Part shown: one piece after another, positions 13,420 to 23,613 of the stretch | Layout of the letters: the number at the start of each line of letters is the position of its first letter | How positions within the stretch are numbered: the first letter of the stretch is position 1 | NCBI GenBank assembly: GCA_003999685.1 | Contig: CP021220.1 | Coordinates: 806,001-870,000 of the forward strand | Reading direction: 5' to 3' | Source: Taiwanofungus camphoratus | Taxonomy: Eukaryota > Basidiomycota > Agaricomycetes > Polyporales > Taiwanofungaceae | DNA: 64,000 bases | Notes under the pieces: generated by a model | The model's database searches: none | What the model was told of the DNA's origin: nothing | What the model saw: only the letters and a program-made list of their open reading frames with translations | Made by a program: the position numbers and the translations under genes

Positions 13420-14995
13420 TCACCGTCCGCCTGACGCGTATTGCTGGGGATACTGCATGCCGTAACCCGGAGCCTGAGAGGGAGGCTGAGCTTGAGCTTG
13501 AGCTTGAGCCTGAGCCTGAGCCATAGCCATCGCCTGGGCTTGCGCCTGAGCCTGAGCTTGAGCCTGCGCCTGTGCTTGCGCCTGCGCAAGTCGTGCAGGG
13601 TCTTGCTGGCCCCCATACATTGGCGGCTGCCCATGCATTATCCCGGATGACTGTGCCTGCACGTATGCCGCCTGAGCCTGCGCTTGGGCCTGCTGTTGTT
13701 GCTGTTGCTGAATCTGTTGTTGTTGGTGCGCATGTGGATGCGGATAGTTGTAAGTGGGAGGCGCCATCGAGCCGGGAACGGGAGGAAGGGTATAAGGTAT
13801 GGCAGAGGTAAAGTAGGGATGCGAAAGAGCCTCTGCTGCAGTGATTCGCTTAGAAGGATCAAATTGAAGAAGGCGTTCGAGGAGATCAATAGCTGTGGAA
13901 GGGCATTTAGCACGTATCTAGACAATGGATTAGTTCGCAGCATACCTTGGGGTGTGGCTTTAGGGAGAACTTGCTGAAAGGGGATCTTGGGGTAACGAGG
14001 ATATTGTTTTTGAGAGGTAGGATTTTCGGTTTGCTGTCGCACATATCATCAGTTTCTTAACCAAGTGAACATCAACTTCAGACTCACGCCTTCACTTGCG
14101 ATTTTACGTAGTATACGCTCATCTGGTGTTCCGATTATGCGCATTATATGTAGGAGTTGGTCTTGGTTATCCCTTCCTCGGAAAAGCGGTACTCCAGAGA
14201 TCATCTCAGCAAAGATACATCCGCACGACCAGACATCGATTGAAGTGCTGTAAGTTCGAGAGCCCATAAGGACATCTGGGGCGCGATACCACAACGTAAC
14301 GACCTGTATGCCGTGGTTTGAATCCATATTGGTAGTCAATGAGATTCGGAACTGACCTCGTTTGAGAATGTATTGACAGGAACACCGAAGGCACGTGCAA
14401 GTCCGAAGTCACCCAGCTTCAACTCGCCCTTCCTATTAATGAGCAGATTTTGTGGTTTGAGGTCACGATGTAAAACTCTATTCTCGTGGCAAAAGGCAGT
14501 TCCTTTCAGCAGCTGATACATAAAACTCCGGACTGTGACAGGATCGAGCGCCCCCCTTTCACCATGAACGTCCATGTATCTCTTGAGATCGCGATCGCAA
14601 TACTCAAAGATGAGGACAAGTTTGGTCTCCGTGTGGATGACGTCGTAGAGTCGAACGATGTTCACATGTTTGAGTTCTTTCATTAGAGAGATTTCGCGAA
14701 TCGCAGTGGACGGAGTGCCCTCTTCTGCATCGAGATGAATTTCCTTTAGCGCCACAATCTCATTGGTGGTTCTTGATCGTCCCTGCAAGGAAAATAAATT
14801 ATGGTGTGGTTAGAGATGGTAAATGTCTGGGATACCTTGTATACTGTAGCATATGTTCCCTCTCCTAAACCGAATGTGAGTTCGGACGGTCGTAAATACA
14901 AACCCACCAAATTTACCTAGTTTCTCCAGCTATCATGGGGTTGGTATGTGAGCAGATTTCCAGAGAAAGAAGCCACTTGCCTGAACGTAATTCAT
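13420..14995 (-). CDS. PHO85: Pho85-type cyclin-dependent kinase with long Gln/Ala-rich tail
   Basis: CDK of the Pho85/CDK5 class, a Ser/Thr kinase in nutrient and phosphate signalling and cell-cycle control. The start MNYVQ (14995) splices to [15 protein letters not shown] (glycine loop). The cyclin-binding helix is [20 protein letters not shown], the Pho85 variant of PSTAIRE. The catalytic loop is [30 protein letters not shown] is the activation segment, and [10 protein letters not shown] is the P+1 loop. The kinase fold ends near [21 protein letters not shown]-terminal extension of more than 100 residues follows, dominated by poly-Gln and (Ala-Gln)n repeats and ending QYASGGR. Yeast Pho85 stops soon after the kinase fold. 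The gene is divergent from UTP5 with 365 bp between start codons. Confidence 0.94.
13484..13727 (-). repeat. Gln/Ala dipeptide and poly-Gln coding repeat in the CDK tail
   Basis: On the minus strand this is alternating CAG/CAA and GCN codons giving (AQ)n (about 13484-13590) and a run of Gln codons [12 protein letters not shown] nearer the kinase domain (about 13680-13727). Codons are mixed, so this is a selected or old peptide repeat rather than a pure DNA microsatellite. Confidence 0.85.
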
Positions 14996-15360
14996 TGTCG
15001 GTTCTGAATCAACCACAAGCTGACCCGATTTTTCAACCCGACTTGCCTCGCCAATCGAGTTGTACCAGCCCGTCCTCCTAATTTACAGACCCTTATCGCC
15101 AGGCAGACGTGGCAAGGGTACGGTAGATGGTATCAAGTCGAGATGAAGTGTAGAGATGAGATGAGGGTCTGTACCGCTTTCGCTGGCCTTCTGTCTGAAA
15201 GTGTTTTGCTCACGTGATATGGAGATCACACGCCGCGATTTTCGCGAACGGGCGCGTGAAGATTTTGTTGCTGAATTCTGCAGGACATTGGTCTTTAGCA
15301 GTAGGTGCGTACGACTTTCCATAAAGTTATTGCATATGTGAACCACTCCAAGGCAGATTG
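14996..15360. promoter_or_regulatory. Shared divergent promoter region (CDK / UTP5)
   Basis: 365 bp between two opposing start codons. A CACGTGA sequence (about 15212-15218) is an E-box-like candidate site. No TATA box is obvious, as expected for housekeeping genes. Transcription in both directions is inferred. Confidence 0.45.
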
Positions 15361-17939
15361 ATGGCGTCAAAAGCAAAAAAGCCTCGAACAAAACCACCTC
15401 GCGGGAGGCCTGCAGCAACCTCTGCTATCTCTCAACCCGCGGTCGCGGACACTTCTGCTCTAACTTATCTATCTACATTTTCCCCACGAGGAGATCTCTT
15501 TGCTTTCTTGTCACTCGCTGATGACAAGCACCGCCTACGTGTGTACGATACTGTCACGAGGCAGTCCGTTGCAGAACATGTCGTGGACACAGCCCGTGTA
15601 ACCTCTCTTTGCTGGGCACGATGTAACATGTCGGATGCGCAAAGACAATCTGCTGAGGATGAAACCGACTCTCAACAACCGAAGAAAAAACGGAAAAAGC
15701 GGAACAGTCAGGCTGCTGCATCTGCTGCACAACCTGTACCCCCTCAAGTGGTCGTGCTCGGGCTGTCCGACGGCACACTCTCATTATTTTCTCCGACTCA
15801 CGGACGGATAGTACGAACGTTGTCTCACATTTCTAGTATTGCAGCAATACTCTCTGTCGCCGTGGATGACGCAAGAGACGACGAAACATCCTTAATCTGG
15901 ACCTCCGGTGCCGATGGCACTATCCGTCTCTGGAATGCCTCGAAAAATGATGTCGTGAGCACCTGGCACATCGACGACCGAATACCCTATTCATCATTAG
16001 CTGTCCGACCCTCTGTCGATGAAGAGGGAAGGACGGACATTCTCGTCGCGCATCATGCCATACGCCTGCTATCCGTGACATCGAGCTCTTCAGAGCTACA
16101 TATCTCCGAAAACCAAAAACCAAAGGAGTTGGCCAAGTTCACTGGTCATGCATCTCCTGTCAAAAATCTGCAGTGGAGCAATCCATCACATTTCCTTTCG
16201 ATGGCGGAGGCAGACCGCTTCGTGTACGTTTGGCATGTTCCTGAAGTAGCCTCGACTGAGGGTAAGATAGTCGCCTCCATCCCACTTGACTCAGATACGC
16301 GCTGCTTCTCCCTTTCAACAACTTCTGCCATGCAGTCCGATCAGACATTACTTACGCTCTCCGCATCTGGCAAGATATCTGTCTTTCCATTCACCTCTGA
16401 CTTGACAAATCAGAGTCTCTCAAACTCCAAACAGAAAATTCCTACTCTCGCCCCAAGGTCAAATATTTCTGTCTCCTCGAAGAAGGATACAGGCTCAGCA
16501 GAGGTTGTAGCGGCTTCATTCGTCTCGGGGGAGGAGGGCCGAATACGTGTAGCGAGGTTAGTCAATGGCATCGAGCCCATTTTCGATGTTGTCGTGAGTC
16601 GTTTTACGGTATGGACAAGGGAGGTGTGCGTGACTCACCGTGGTCTTTGCTAGACATATCTCACCGAATCAGGCGACTACATTCAAGACATAACTATCTC
16701 AGGTTCTGAGAGTAGATTGGCGAACGGCACGGAAGGCTTTTCTGTAAGTTCGCTTCTCGGACCTCTGCACGGTTTACTATAGTTACGGTCATCACTAACC
16801 AGAGCCTTAGGGGGCACTAACAAAGCGCTATAATGAGTCATCGTCTCTGGCAGTACGCTCTGGGGTTGAACTCGGCCAACATCCATCAATGGACGACCTC
16901 GCCATGCGTGATATCGATGGAGATCTGGATGTCGACCTTGCAGAACTCAGTCTTGGACAACGACTCACCGCTCTCAACGGCGCGGACGACTTGCCTGGAC
17001 GCACCTCTAGTGACGAGGAGGATGACGCCTCGCCACCATCCGGTTCGCGCCCTCGCACATCTGCAAAACAGCGCAAACGCGAGAATGCGCCAGAAGTTGT
17101 GCCTGCCAGCTCGCTCACGCGCACGCTGATCCAGGCGCTGCACTCCTCTGATGCGCGCCTGCTGGAGACGTGTCTTGCACACTCAGATGCAACATTGATA
17201 CGCAACACCGTGCGGAGACTTCCGCCGCAGCTCGCAGTGCCCTTGATCACGGCATGTGTGGAGCGCCTTGGTCGCGGTGCACGCGTTGGGAACATGAAGG
17301 GCGGCGGCGGCGGTGCAAGTTCGCAGAGAGGTACTGCACTGATCAATTGGGTCAGGGTTGTCCTCGCTGCGCATAGCGGACACCTCATGACGGTGAGTAG
17401 ATTCAATTCCGCTCCCTATCCACTAGACTGATTCGTTTCTAAAGATGCCTGACCTAGTGGCACGTCTGTCAGGCTTGCATGCCACTCTTACGACGCGCCT
17501 CATGCTTCAGGACAGTCTGCTTGCGTTGAGTGGGCGGCTAGATATGGTCATCTCGCAGATCGAAATGCGTTCGTCAGGGCCGCCCGCGCCATTGCCTCTG
17601 CCAAAAGGTAAGGGAAAGCAGCCGGAGAAACGTGAGGCAAGACGATACGTAGAGGGTGAAAGCGAGGCAGAAGAAGAGGAAGAGCGGATGGAGGTAGAAG
17701 TAGAAAGCGGAGATGAAGGTGGGAGCGTGGAGGATGTCGAGCTTGGCGGCGACGACGACGAAGAGGACGACGAAGATAGTGAAGATGATGAAGACGAGGA
17801 CGAGGACGAGGAGGAAGGTGATGAGGACGGCGACGACGCGGATGAGGATGAGGATGAGGACAGTGGTCCGAGGATAAACGGATTCATTGACGATGAGGCA
17901 GAGGAGTTCAGCGACGAGGATGATGATGAGAGCGAGTAG
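15361..17939 (+). CDS. UTP5: U3 snoRNP component UTP5 / WDR43
   Basis: Subunit of the t-UTP/UTP-A subcomplex of the small-subunit processome, acting in the nucleolus in rDNA transcription and 18S rRNA processing. It starts MASKAKKPRTKPPRGRPAAT (basic N-terminus). A WD40 propeller follows, with blade ends such as RLRVYDT, LIWTSGADGTIRLWNAS and DRFVYVWHVPE. After short introns (for example about 16594-16653 and 16744-16808) comes the UTP12 domain SLTRTLIQALHSSDARLLET through INWVRVVLAAHSGHLM and DLVARLSGLHATLTTRLML. A long Glu/Asp-rich tail (about 17660-17936) runs to the stop TAG at 17937-17939. The family order WD40, Utp12, acidic tail fits. A basic KKKRKKRNS insertion (about 15682-15708) lies between early blades. 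Confidence 0.9.
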
Positions 17940-18257
17940 AGTTATTTCTCTGTATAGGGTAAACGTGTTGCTCTTCCTAAGCGTTTTGCAAGTGTGGACT
18001 CTGGCAGGAGCAACTTCTCAATTGCACTGCAATGTTGAGAGTCTCACAGCCTCACATTCGCTGTAATTTCATGCCTCGTGACTTCGACAAATGGCGCGCG
18101 ACAAACTTCGCACCCTGAGCGTTCTTCACGTTTGGAACTTGTCCTACGCCGTAAAACTGTCTTGTCATTACCCCTGTCTATCTCCTTTACTGCAGTCTTA
18201 AACTAAGGGCAGTCCATCTTGGTTTGAAGGCTAGTCAGAGTTTTTGAGTGATCGTCG
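17940..18257. other. Intergenic, nothing recognised
   Basis: Non-coding stretch of about 318 bp after UTP5. It presumably holds the UTP5 3' UTR and the promoter of the next gene. I see no repeat or RNA gene. Confidence 0.4.
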
Positions 18258-20494
18258 ATGGGAAGACCGCTGTTTGGCACATCTTCACGTCAGAATTCAT
18301 TTACATTGCTCTGGACTGATAAGCTGATGTCTGTATATTCAAGACGGCACTGATAATTCTTGGAACCACACAGCTGTACCATCGATTGTGCTACCTGCTT
18401 TGTCTGAGACTGTACGCCAGGACACTGGAGCATTGTCTCCATCCACAACTACAAATACTGCAGCCCGGGGCACTGCATCAACTGCGGTGCTGGAGAGTCT
18501 TCTAAGCTCACAGGCTAGCTTGTTGCGAATATCAGCTGTGTTGGAAGCAGCGTATACTCGGGTACACTCCCTGCGTACAAGTATCGCAAGCAGAATGCCG
18601 CTACATAACTCTCCGACATCGATACCGGCGGCAATGTCAGTCACAAACACGACAATGGGGCCTGGTCATGACGCTATTGTCTTGTCCGAACCTGAATCAC
18701 AAGGCCCTCGCGATGCCTCCGAAGCAATGAACATGATCAGGGAGCTGAGGCAGTCGTCTGATTGGCAGGGTGCCGTCGCTGAAGCGAGGGCCACTGGCTA
18801 CATGCCCGAAACGAGGCGTGAAGGGGGCATAGATCCGGACGAAATCGCGCGAATGTTTGGAGAAATCCGCGAGGCGCGTCGTCCACTAGGAATCGACCCG
18901 CCGTCATCAGACAATGCGAGCGACCGTGACACCGTCGCCCAGCCCGCTCGCCCGTCCACCGCTCATTCATTGAGGTTTGGCCCACGCCCGGAGCCATCAC
19001 ATATGCAGAGCCGGCGATCTGTACTAGAGTCGTACCTACGCTCACGGCGCAGCGACGTCATTTCCGCCGACGCTTCCACGACCCTCGGCAGGCGTGTCGC
19101 CGCGCGAGCATCGGGCGCTCCCTCTCCAGATGCGCGTGAAGTAGACATGTCCTATGACACGGACGACACTGCGCAGCGCATCATAGAGATAGCGAACAAC
19201 CTGCAGCGCGACATCACGATGATCGCCGAGCGCAGACAGGAGATGCTGCGCGTCCGGTCGAGCAGCGTGCCGCCGCTGGTCCCGACGGCGACTGCGAACG
19301 AAAACGGAGATTCGCTGCCTGACAACGCGCTTGAAAGGCAGGGCCCCGCCCCGCGCTCCATCACGCCAGCTGGATGGAGAAGCACCTATTCAGTCCCAGG
19401 CGAGCCGCGGAGACCCTTTCTACCCTCCGCCCCAGAGCGTCGCCCGCGGTTGCCGTTCTTCGATCGACGAGGACCGTCTTCTGGGGCGACCACAAGCCAT
19501 CTAGAAGCCGCCTCCAGGCCGCGCGACGGGGCTCCGCGATCGGCAACTCCGCAGAGCGCCGGGCTCCTCCAGGCCCGCCCCCCCGAAAACGCCTTCGCTG
19601 GCTTCGAGGTCACGGACCACGGAAGCTACCGTGTGCGCCGCAGCGTGAACGCGGACGGGGCCGAGCATGTGCAGAACATCATGCTGGAGGATTCGGACGA
19701 CGAGGACCCCTTCAGCTGGCTCGTGCCGCGCGAGGACCGGCGGCGGGCACAGCGGCTGACTCCGCCAGGGCGAGACGGCGCCGCGACGCCTGCCGGTGTC
19801 TACACCTACTCCAGCACAGACTATGAACGGAGGCGTGAGCGGCTGGCGCAGCTTCAACGGTCGCAGGGCCTAAGTCGAAACGACGACGCCGCGTCCATGA
19901 GCGCGCGCCCACGCAGGCGGGGCTGGGGTGCGTGTGCTTGCAGGCTTCGTGGGGCTGCGCTGATTTGAGCTTCTAGCGCGCCTAGACCCCGACGGGAACG
20001 AGATTCCCACCGATGAAGAGGAGGAGTACGAGCGCGCCCGTGCGCAGATGCGTGCGCGCGCCGTGGCGCTGGCGGGCTCGCAGTCGCCGCGGCGCTTCGG
20101 GCCGACACAGGCGCAGGCGCTTCCTCCCTCGCCGCCGCAGCGGAGGCTATCGTTCGTCCCGACCACCCAGCCGTTCTTTTGGCCGGGGGCCGACGAGTTG
20201 GACGCGCGCGTCCGGCTCAATCCCCTTTTATCGCGCACGGACTCTGCTTCTTACAGCGACGTGGACACGGCTACTGTGTCACGCGCAGGGAGTGATGGCG
20301 AAGACGCTCCCACGTCTGAGCGGTCGGTATCTCCAGTGCCGTTTGGTTCTCCTGCCCCGTTCATACCCAGTCCGCTGCCGCTTCCTCTTGTTGTTCTGTC
20401 TCCGCCTGTCCCGCGGTCGCGACGTCGACTTATGAGGGATAGAAGCCCAATACGTACGATCAAGGCATTCTCGGTGCATTTCGCAGGGCGTTGA
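18258..20494 (+). CDS. Unknown Ser/Pro/Arg-rich, largely disordered protein
   Basis: I do not recognise this protein. Best model: ATG at 18258 (MGRPLFGTSS), a short intron 18289-18343 that joins in frame to HGTDNSWNHTAVPSIVLPAL, a long exon to 19927, an intron 19928-19976, then ARLDPDGNEIPTDEEEEYER to a stop TGA at 20492-20494. The composition is low-complexity: Ser, Pro, Arg and acidic patches. One likely helical stretch, AQRIIEIANNLQRDITMIAE (about 19173-19232), could be a coiled coil. GC content and G/C-ending codons rise steeply in the 3' half (19.2-20.3 kb), which makes open frames appear in all six readings. A scaffold or nuclear disordered role is only a guess. The start is uncertain, but the coding nature of 18355-19927 is well supported by its open frame. 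Confidence 0.6.
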
Positions 20495-21039
20495 TGGGGC
20501 CGTGCACAAAAGAAGTTACCACTGGTATAAGATAGACGAATCTCCCCCATGCCATCTGCAAGTTTTGACTGCTTGGATGATACCTGAACGACTGATAGAT
20601 ACCCTCGGTTGGCTGCCCAAGTCACGAGACTGAGCAACGCTGTACGTGTCTATTTCTACATGAGAGCCCTCCTTTTGCATACGAAGAGCATGCGATACAG
20701 TGCGAGTACATATGGAATCATCGTCGGAATGTTTTTGAAATGATCTTGGAAAATTCAGTGCTTTTCTTCTTGAAAATAATGTTGCGAGTCGGGCAGGGCC
20801 GCGTCCGCTGCGAGAGCAGCCGCGACTCCGAGAGACTCGGGCTGGTCGGGCGGCGGGCTTGGCAGCAGTCATCGGGGATGACGCCAAGGTCACGTGTACG
20901 TTATTCCCGCTGAATCGCCCGATTTTCGGCGGGCCAATGGGAGGGCGCATAGCAACAATTTCTGTCCTTTTCTGCCTGTGCGAACAGCGCCCGTTTCTTT
21001 CTTCACCGCCCAGTGTCCATCCCTGCGACCGAGCAAGCC
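20495..21039. other. Intergenic region upstream of ERG5
   Basis: No gene supported over about 545 bp. It should contain the ERG5 promoter. A TCACGTG-type E-box sits at about 20888-20896 (AAGGTCACGTGTAC). Sterol genes are often controlled by SREBP, but I cannot assign a confident sterol element by eye. Confidence 0.4.
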
Positions 21040-22838
21040 ATGGCGTCCGCGCCCAGAGACCATTCCGTGTCCGCCTCCATGCCTTCCTACACCTATTCCC
21101 CCCTTCATGACATGCGCATCCCATCCTTCCTATCCTCTGCTTCCGGGTCTGCGACCTGGCTGTACACGACCGTCGCCATCATCCTCGCCCTCCTCGCCCT
21201 CGAGCAGTCCGTCTACAGGTACAAGAAGCGCCATCTCCCCGGGGACAACTGGACCATTCCCGTCATTGGCAAGTTCGCCGACTCTCTCAAGCCCAGTCTC
21301 GAGGGGTACATGAGGCAATGGGACTCGGGTGCCCTGAGCGTCGTCAGCGTTTTCAACATGTAAGTTGTCGCGCTGGTCTCTCCTTAATCGGTTGCTCAGG
21401 CGTGCAACATTGATCGACAGCTTCATCGTCATGGCCTCAACCAATGACCTTGCTCGCAAGATCCTCAACTCTCCAAGTCACGCCGAGCCGTGTCTCGTGC
21501 ACTCTGCGAAGCAGATTCTGCGCCCTGACAATTGGTACGAGACTGCTGTTTATGGACCGCGATCACAGTGATGTCTATATATTTCTTTGCAGGGTGTTCC
21601 TTTCAGGGAAGGTCCACGTCGAATACCGTCGGGTCTTGAATACACTCTTCACTCGGAAGGCTCTCGGGTACGTAACGGGAGCCGAGGCCTGATAACGCCC
21701 TGCTTAAAGCTAATCTCTCCACACTTGGCCGTTCTAGCGTGTACATCGGCATCCAAGACGCGATCACGCGCAAGCACTTCAGCAAGTGGCTCGCGGAGGC
21801 CGCGCAGGACCCGGCGCCGAAGCCGATCATGATGCTCGCGCGCGACCTCAACATGGACACGTCCCTCCGCGTCTTCTGCGGCCCGCACATCGGCGACGCG
21901 GCGGCGAGGGAGATCACGGACAAGTACTGGCTGATCACCGTCGCGCTCGAGCTCGTCAACTTCCCGCTCGCGCTCCCGGGCACGAAGGTGTACCGCGCGA
22001 TCCAGGCGCGCAAGGCGGCGCTCGCGCACCTCGAGCGCGCGGCGTGCCTGAGCAAGCGCGCGATGGCCGCGGGCGCGGAGCCGGAGTGCATGCTCGACCA
22101 GTGGGTGAGCGACCTCGCGGACCCGGAGTACAAGGGCCGGCGCGACTTTAGCGACCTCGAGATGGCGATGGTGCTCTTCTCGTTCCTCTTCGCGAGCCAG
22201 GACGCGATGAGCAGCGGGCTCATCTACGGCCTGCAGCACCTCGCGGACCACCCCGCGGTGCTCGCGCGCGTGCGCGAGGAGCAGGAGCGCGTGCGTGGCG
22301 GGGAGTACGGGAAGGCGATCACGCTCGAGATGATGGACGCGATGCCGTACCTGCGCGCGGTGGTGAAGGAGAGCCTGCGGCTGAGGCCGCCGGTGACGAT
22401 GGTGCCGTACAAGACGACGAAGGCGTTCCCGATCTCGGACGACTATACCGTGCCCGTGAACAGCATGATCATCCCGTCGTTCTACAACTCGCTGCACGAC
22501 CCGGATGCGTACCCCGACCCGGATGCGTTCCTGCCCGAGCGCTGGCTCGACCCCGAGAGCAGCGCGAACCAGAACCCGCGCAACTATCTCGTGTTTGGCA
22601 GCGGCCCGCACAAGTGCATCGGTCTGGAGTACGCGGTGATGAACATCGGATTGGTGCTTGCGGATGCTGCTGTTCTGCTGAACTGGGAGCATGTGCTGAC
22701 GGAGAAGAGCAACAAGGTTGCGTGAGTGGTGTTTCTCGTCGCCGAGGATATCGGTATTGATGTTTTGTCTGCCCCAGTATCATTGCTACGCTCTTCCCCC
22801 AGGACGGCTGCTTGGTGAAACTCAGCCCGCGCTGCTAG
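21040..22838 (+). CDS. ERG5: Sterol C-22 desaturase, cytochrome P450 CYP61 (ERG5)
   Basis: P450 that introduces the C22-23 double bond late in ergosterol synthesis, in the ER membrane. It starts [14 protein letters not shown]. An N-terminal membrane anchor ([20 protein letters not shown]) and the hinge [20 protein letters not shown] follow, a pattern typical of CYP61. The I-helix is [16 protein letters not shown], the CYP61 version of the oxygen-binding helix. ExxR is in [18 protein letters not shown] follows, and the haem loop is [10 protein letters not shown] with the Cys ligand in the exon ending near 22723. Introns lie after VVSVFN (about 21361), after PDNW, after RKALG and near the end. 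The last exon encodes [19 protein letters not shown] and ends in TAG at 22836-22838. Total about 520 residues, normal for the family. Exon four is strongly GC3-biased, suggesting high expression. Confidence 0.93.
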
Positions 22839-23048
22839 GCATAAAAGACAATGCATCGTCTTACTTATTTCTCTATCTGATGCATTGATATTCTGTTTCA
22901 TTGTCTCAACGCAGGGTCACGGCGGAATACCATATGCTTTACATCACGTAATCTTCATTAAAATGCAATCCGTCCGTTGTGGAATATCGAGTGTAAGTAT
23001 GCTACAAGGAGAAAGAAGGTGATGCCATGCAGATCGCTCGGAGAACTG

Positions 23049-23613
23049 TTACTTCCGTGCTTCCTTCTGGACGTCTTGTTTGAAGTCGCGTGCACCTTCT
23101 CGGGCGCCGGCGGCGGTCTGCACATGTTCGCCGTGAGATGGGAGTGTCCTTCTGCTCTGATTGCATGGGCCGCCACTCACCTGGTTTGCTTTCTGGCTCG
23201 CCGTGCCAGTTGCCTCCTTTGCCTTCTGGGTTGCTGCGCCAGTCGTCTCCTTCGCTTTCTCTATTGTGGGGCCTATATGCGCGGGCGCGTCAGCGTTGTG
23301 GCTACGCGAGCCTGGGGTCGCGAAAGGCACCCACCCAGCTTCTCCTTTGTGGTCTGCGTGGCCTCCTCGCCCTTCTCGATGGCGTGTGCGAGGCCGCGTC
23401 CTACCGACTTGTTCACCTGCGCGCCGACGCATCAGTCCGTGTGCGCTGGTTGGCGTGTCGCGCAGGCATGCTCACCTTGTCGGCGACCTCGGTGACCTTC
23501 TCCGTCGCGGACTTGCCTGCGGCGGGCGAGGCGTGGAGGGCGCGGGAGCCGGACGCGAGGGCGGTGCGCGCGGCGGGGGCGGTGGACGCGAGTGCGATGC
23601 GGAAGAGGGACAT
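23049..23613 (-). CDS. Small LEA-like amphipathic repeat protein with mitochondrial presequence
   Basis: A four-exon gene on the minus strand, about 125 residues. Exon 1 encodes MSLFRIALASTAPAARTALA then SGSRALHASPAAGKS: Arg/Ala/Ser-rich with no acids, a classic mitochondrial targeting peptide with a likely cut near LHASP. After an intron ending GCGCAG the reading continues VNKSVGRGLAHAIEKGEEAT, and after a second intron PTIEKAKETTGAATQKAKEA. The last exon ends DFKQDVQKEARK with a stop at 23049-23051. The mature part is made of 11-residue-like repeats (KAKETTGAATQ, KAKEATGTASQ). This resembles group 3/4 late-embryogenesis-abundant proteins that form amphipathic helices on drying. The stress role is inferred from family resemblance. 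The position between ERG5 and a gene-poor region gives no further hint. Confidence 0.72.

Noticed and set aside
17507-17887. Poly-Ser frame on the minus strand at the end of UTP5
   Set aside because: It is the complement of the Glu/Asp-rich tail of UTP5.
19374-20435. Several 100-150-codon frames on both strands around the unknown Ser/Pro-rich gene
   Set aside because: High GC removes stops from all frames here. Only the plus-strand reading joins across a clean intron into the downstream acidic exon.
21649-22692. 347-codon open frame on the minus strand over ERG5
   Set aside because: It mirrors the strongly G/C-ending codons of the real P450 exon. The composition is Arg/His/Val/Leu repeats with no domain, while the plus strand carries complete CYP61 motifs.
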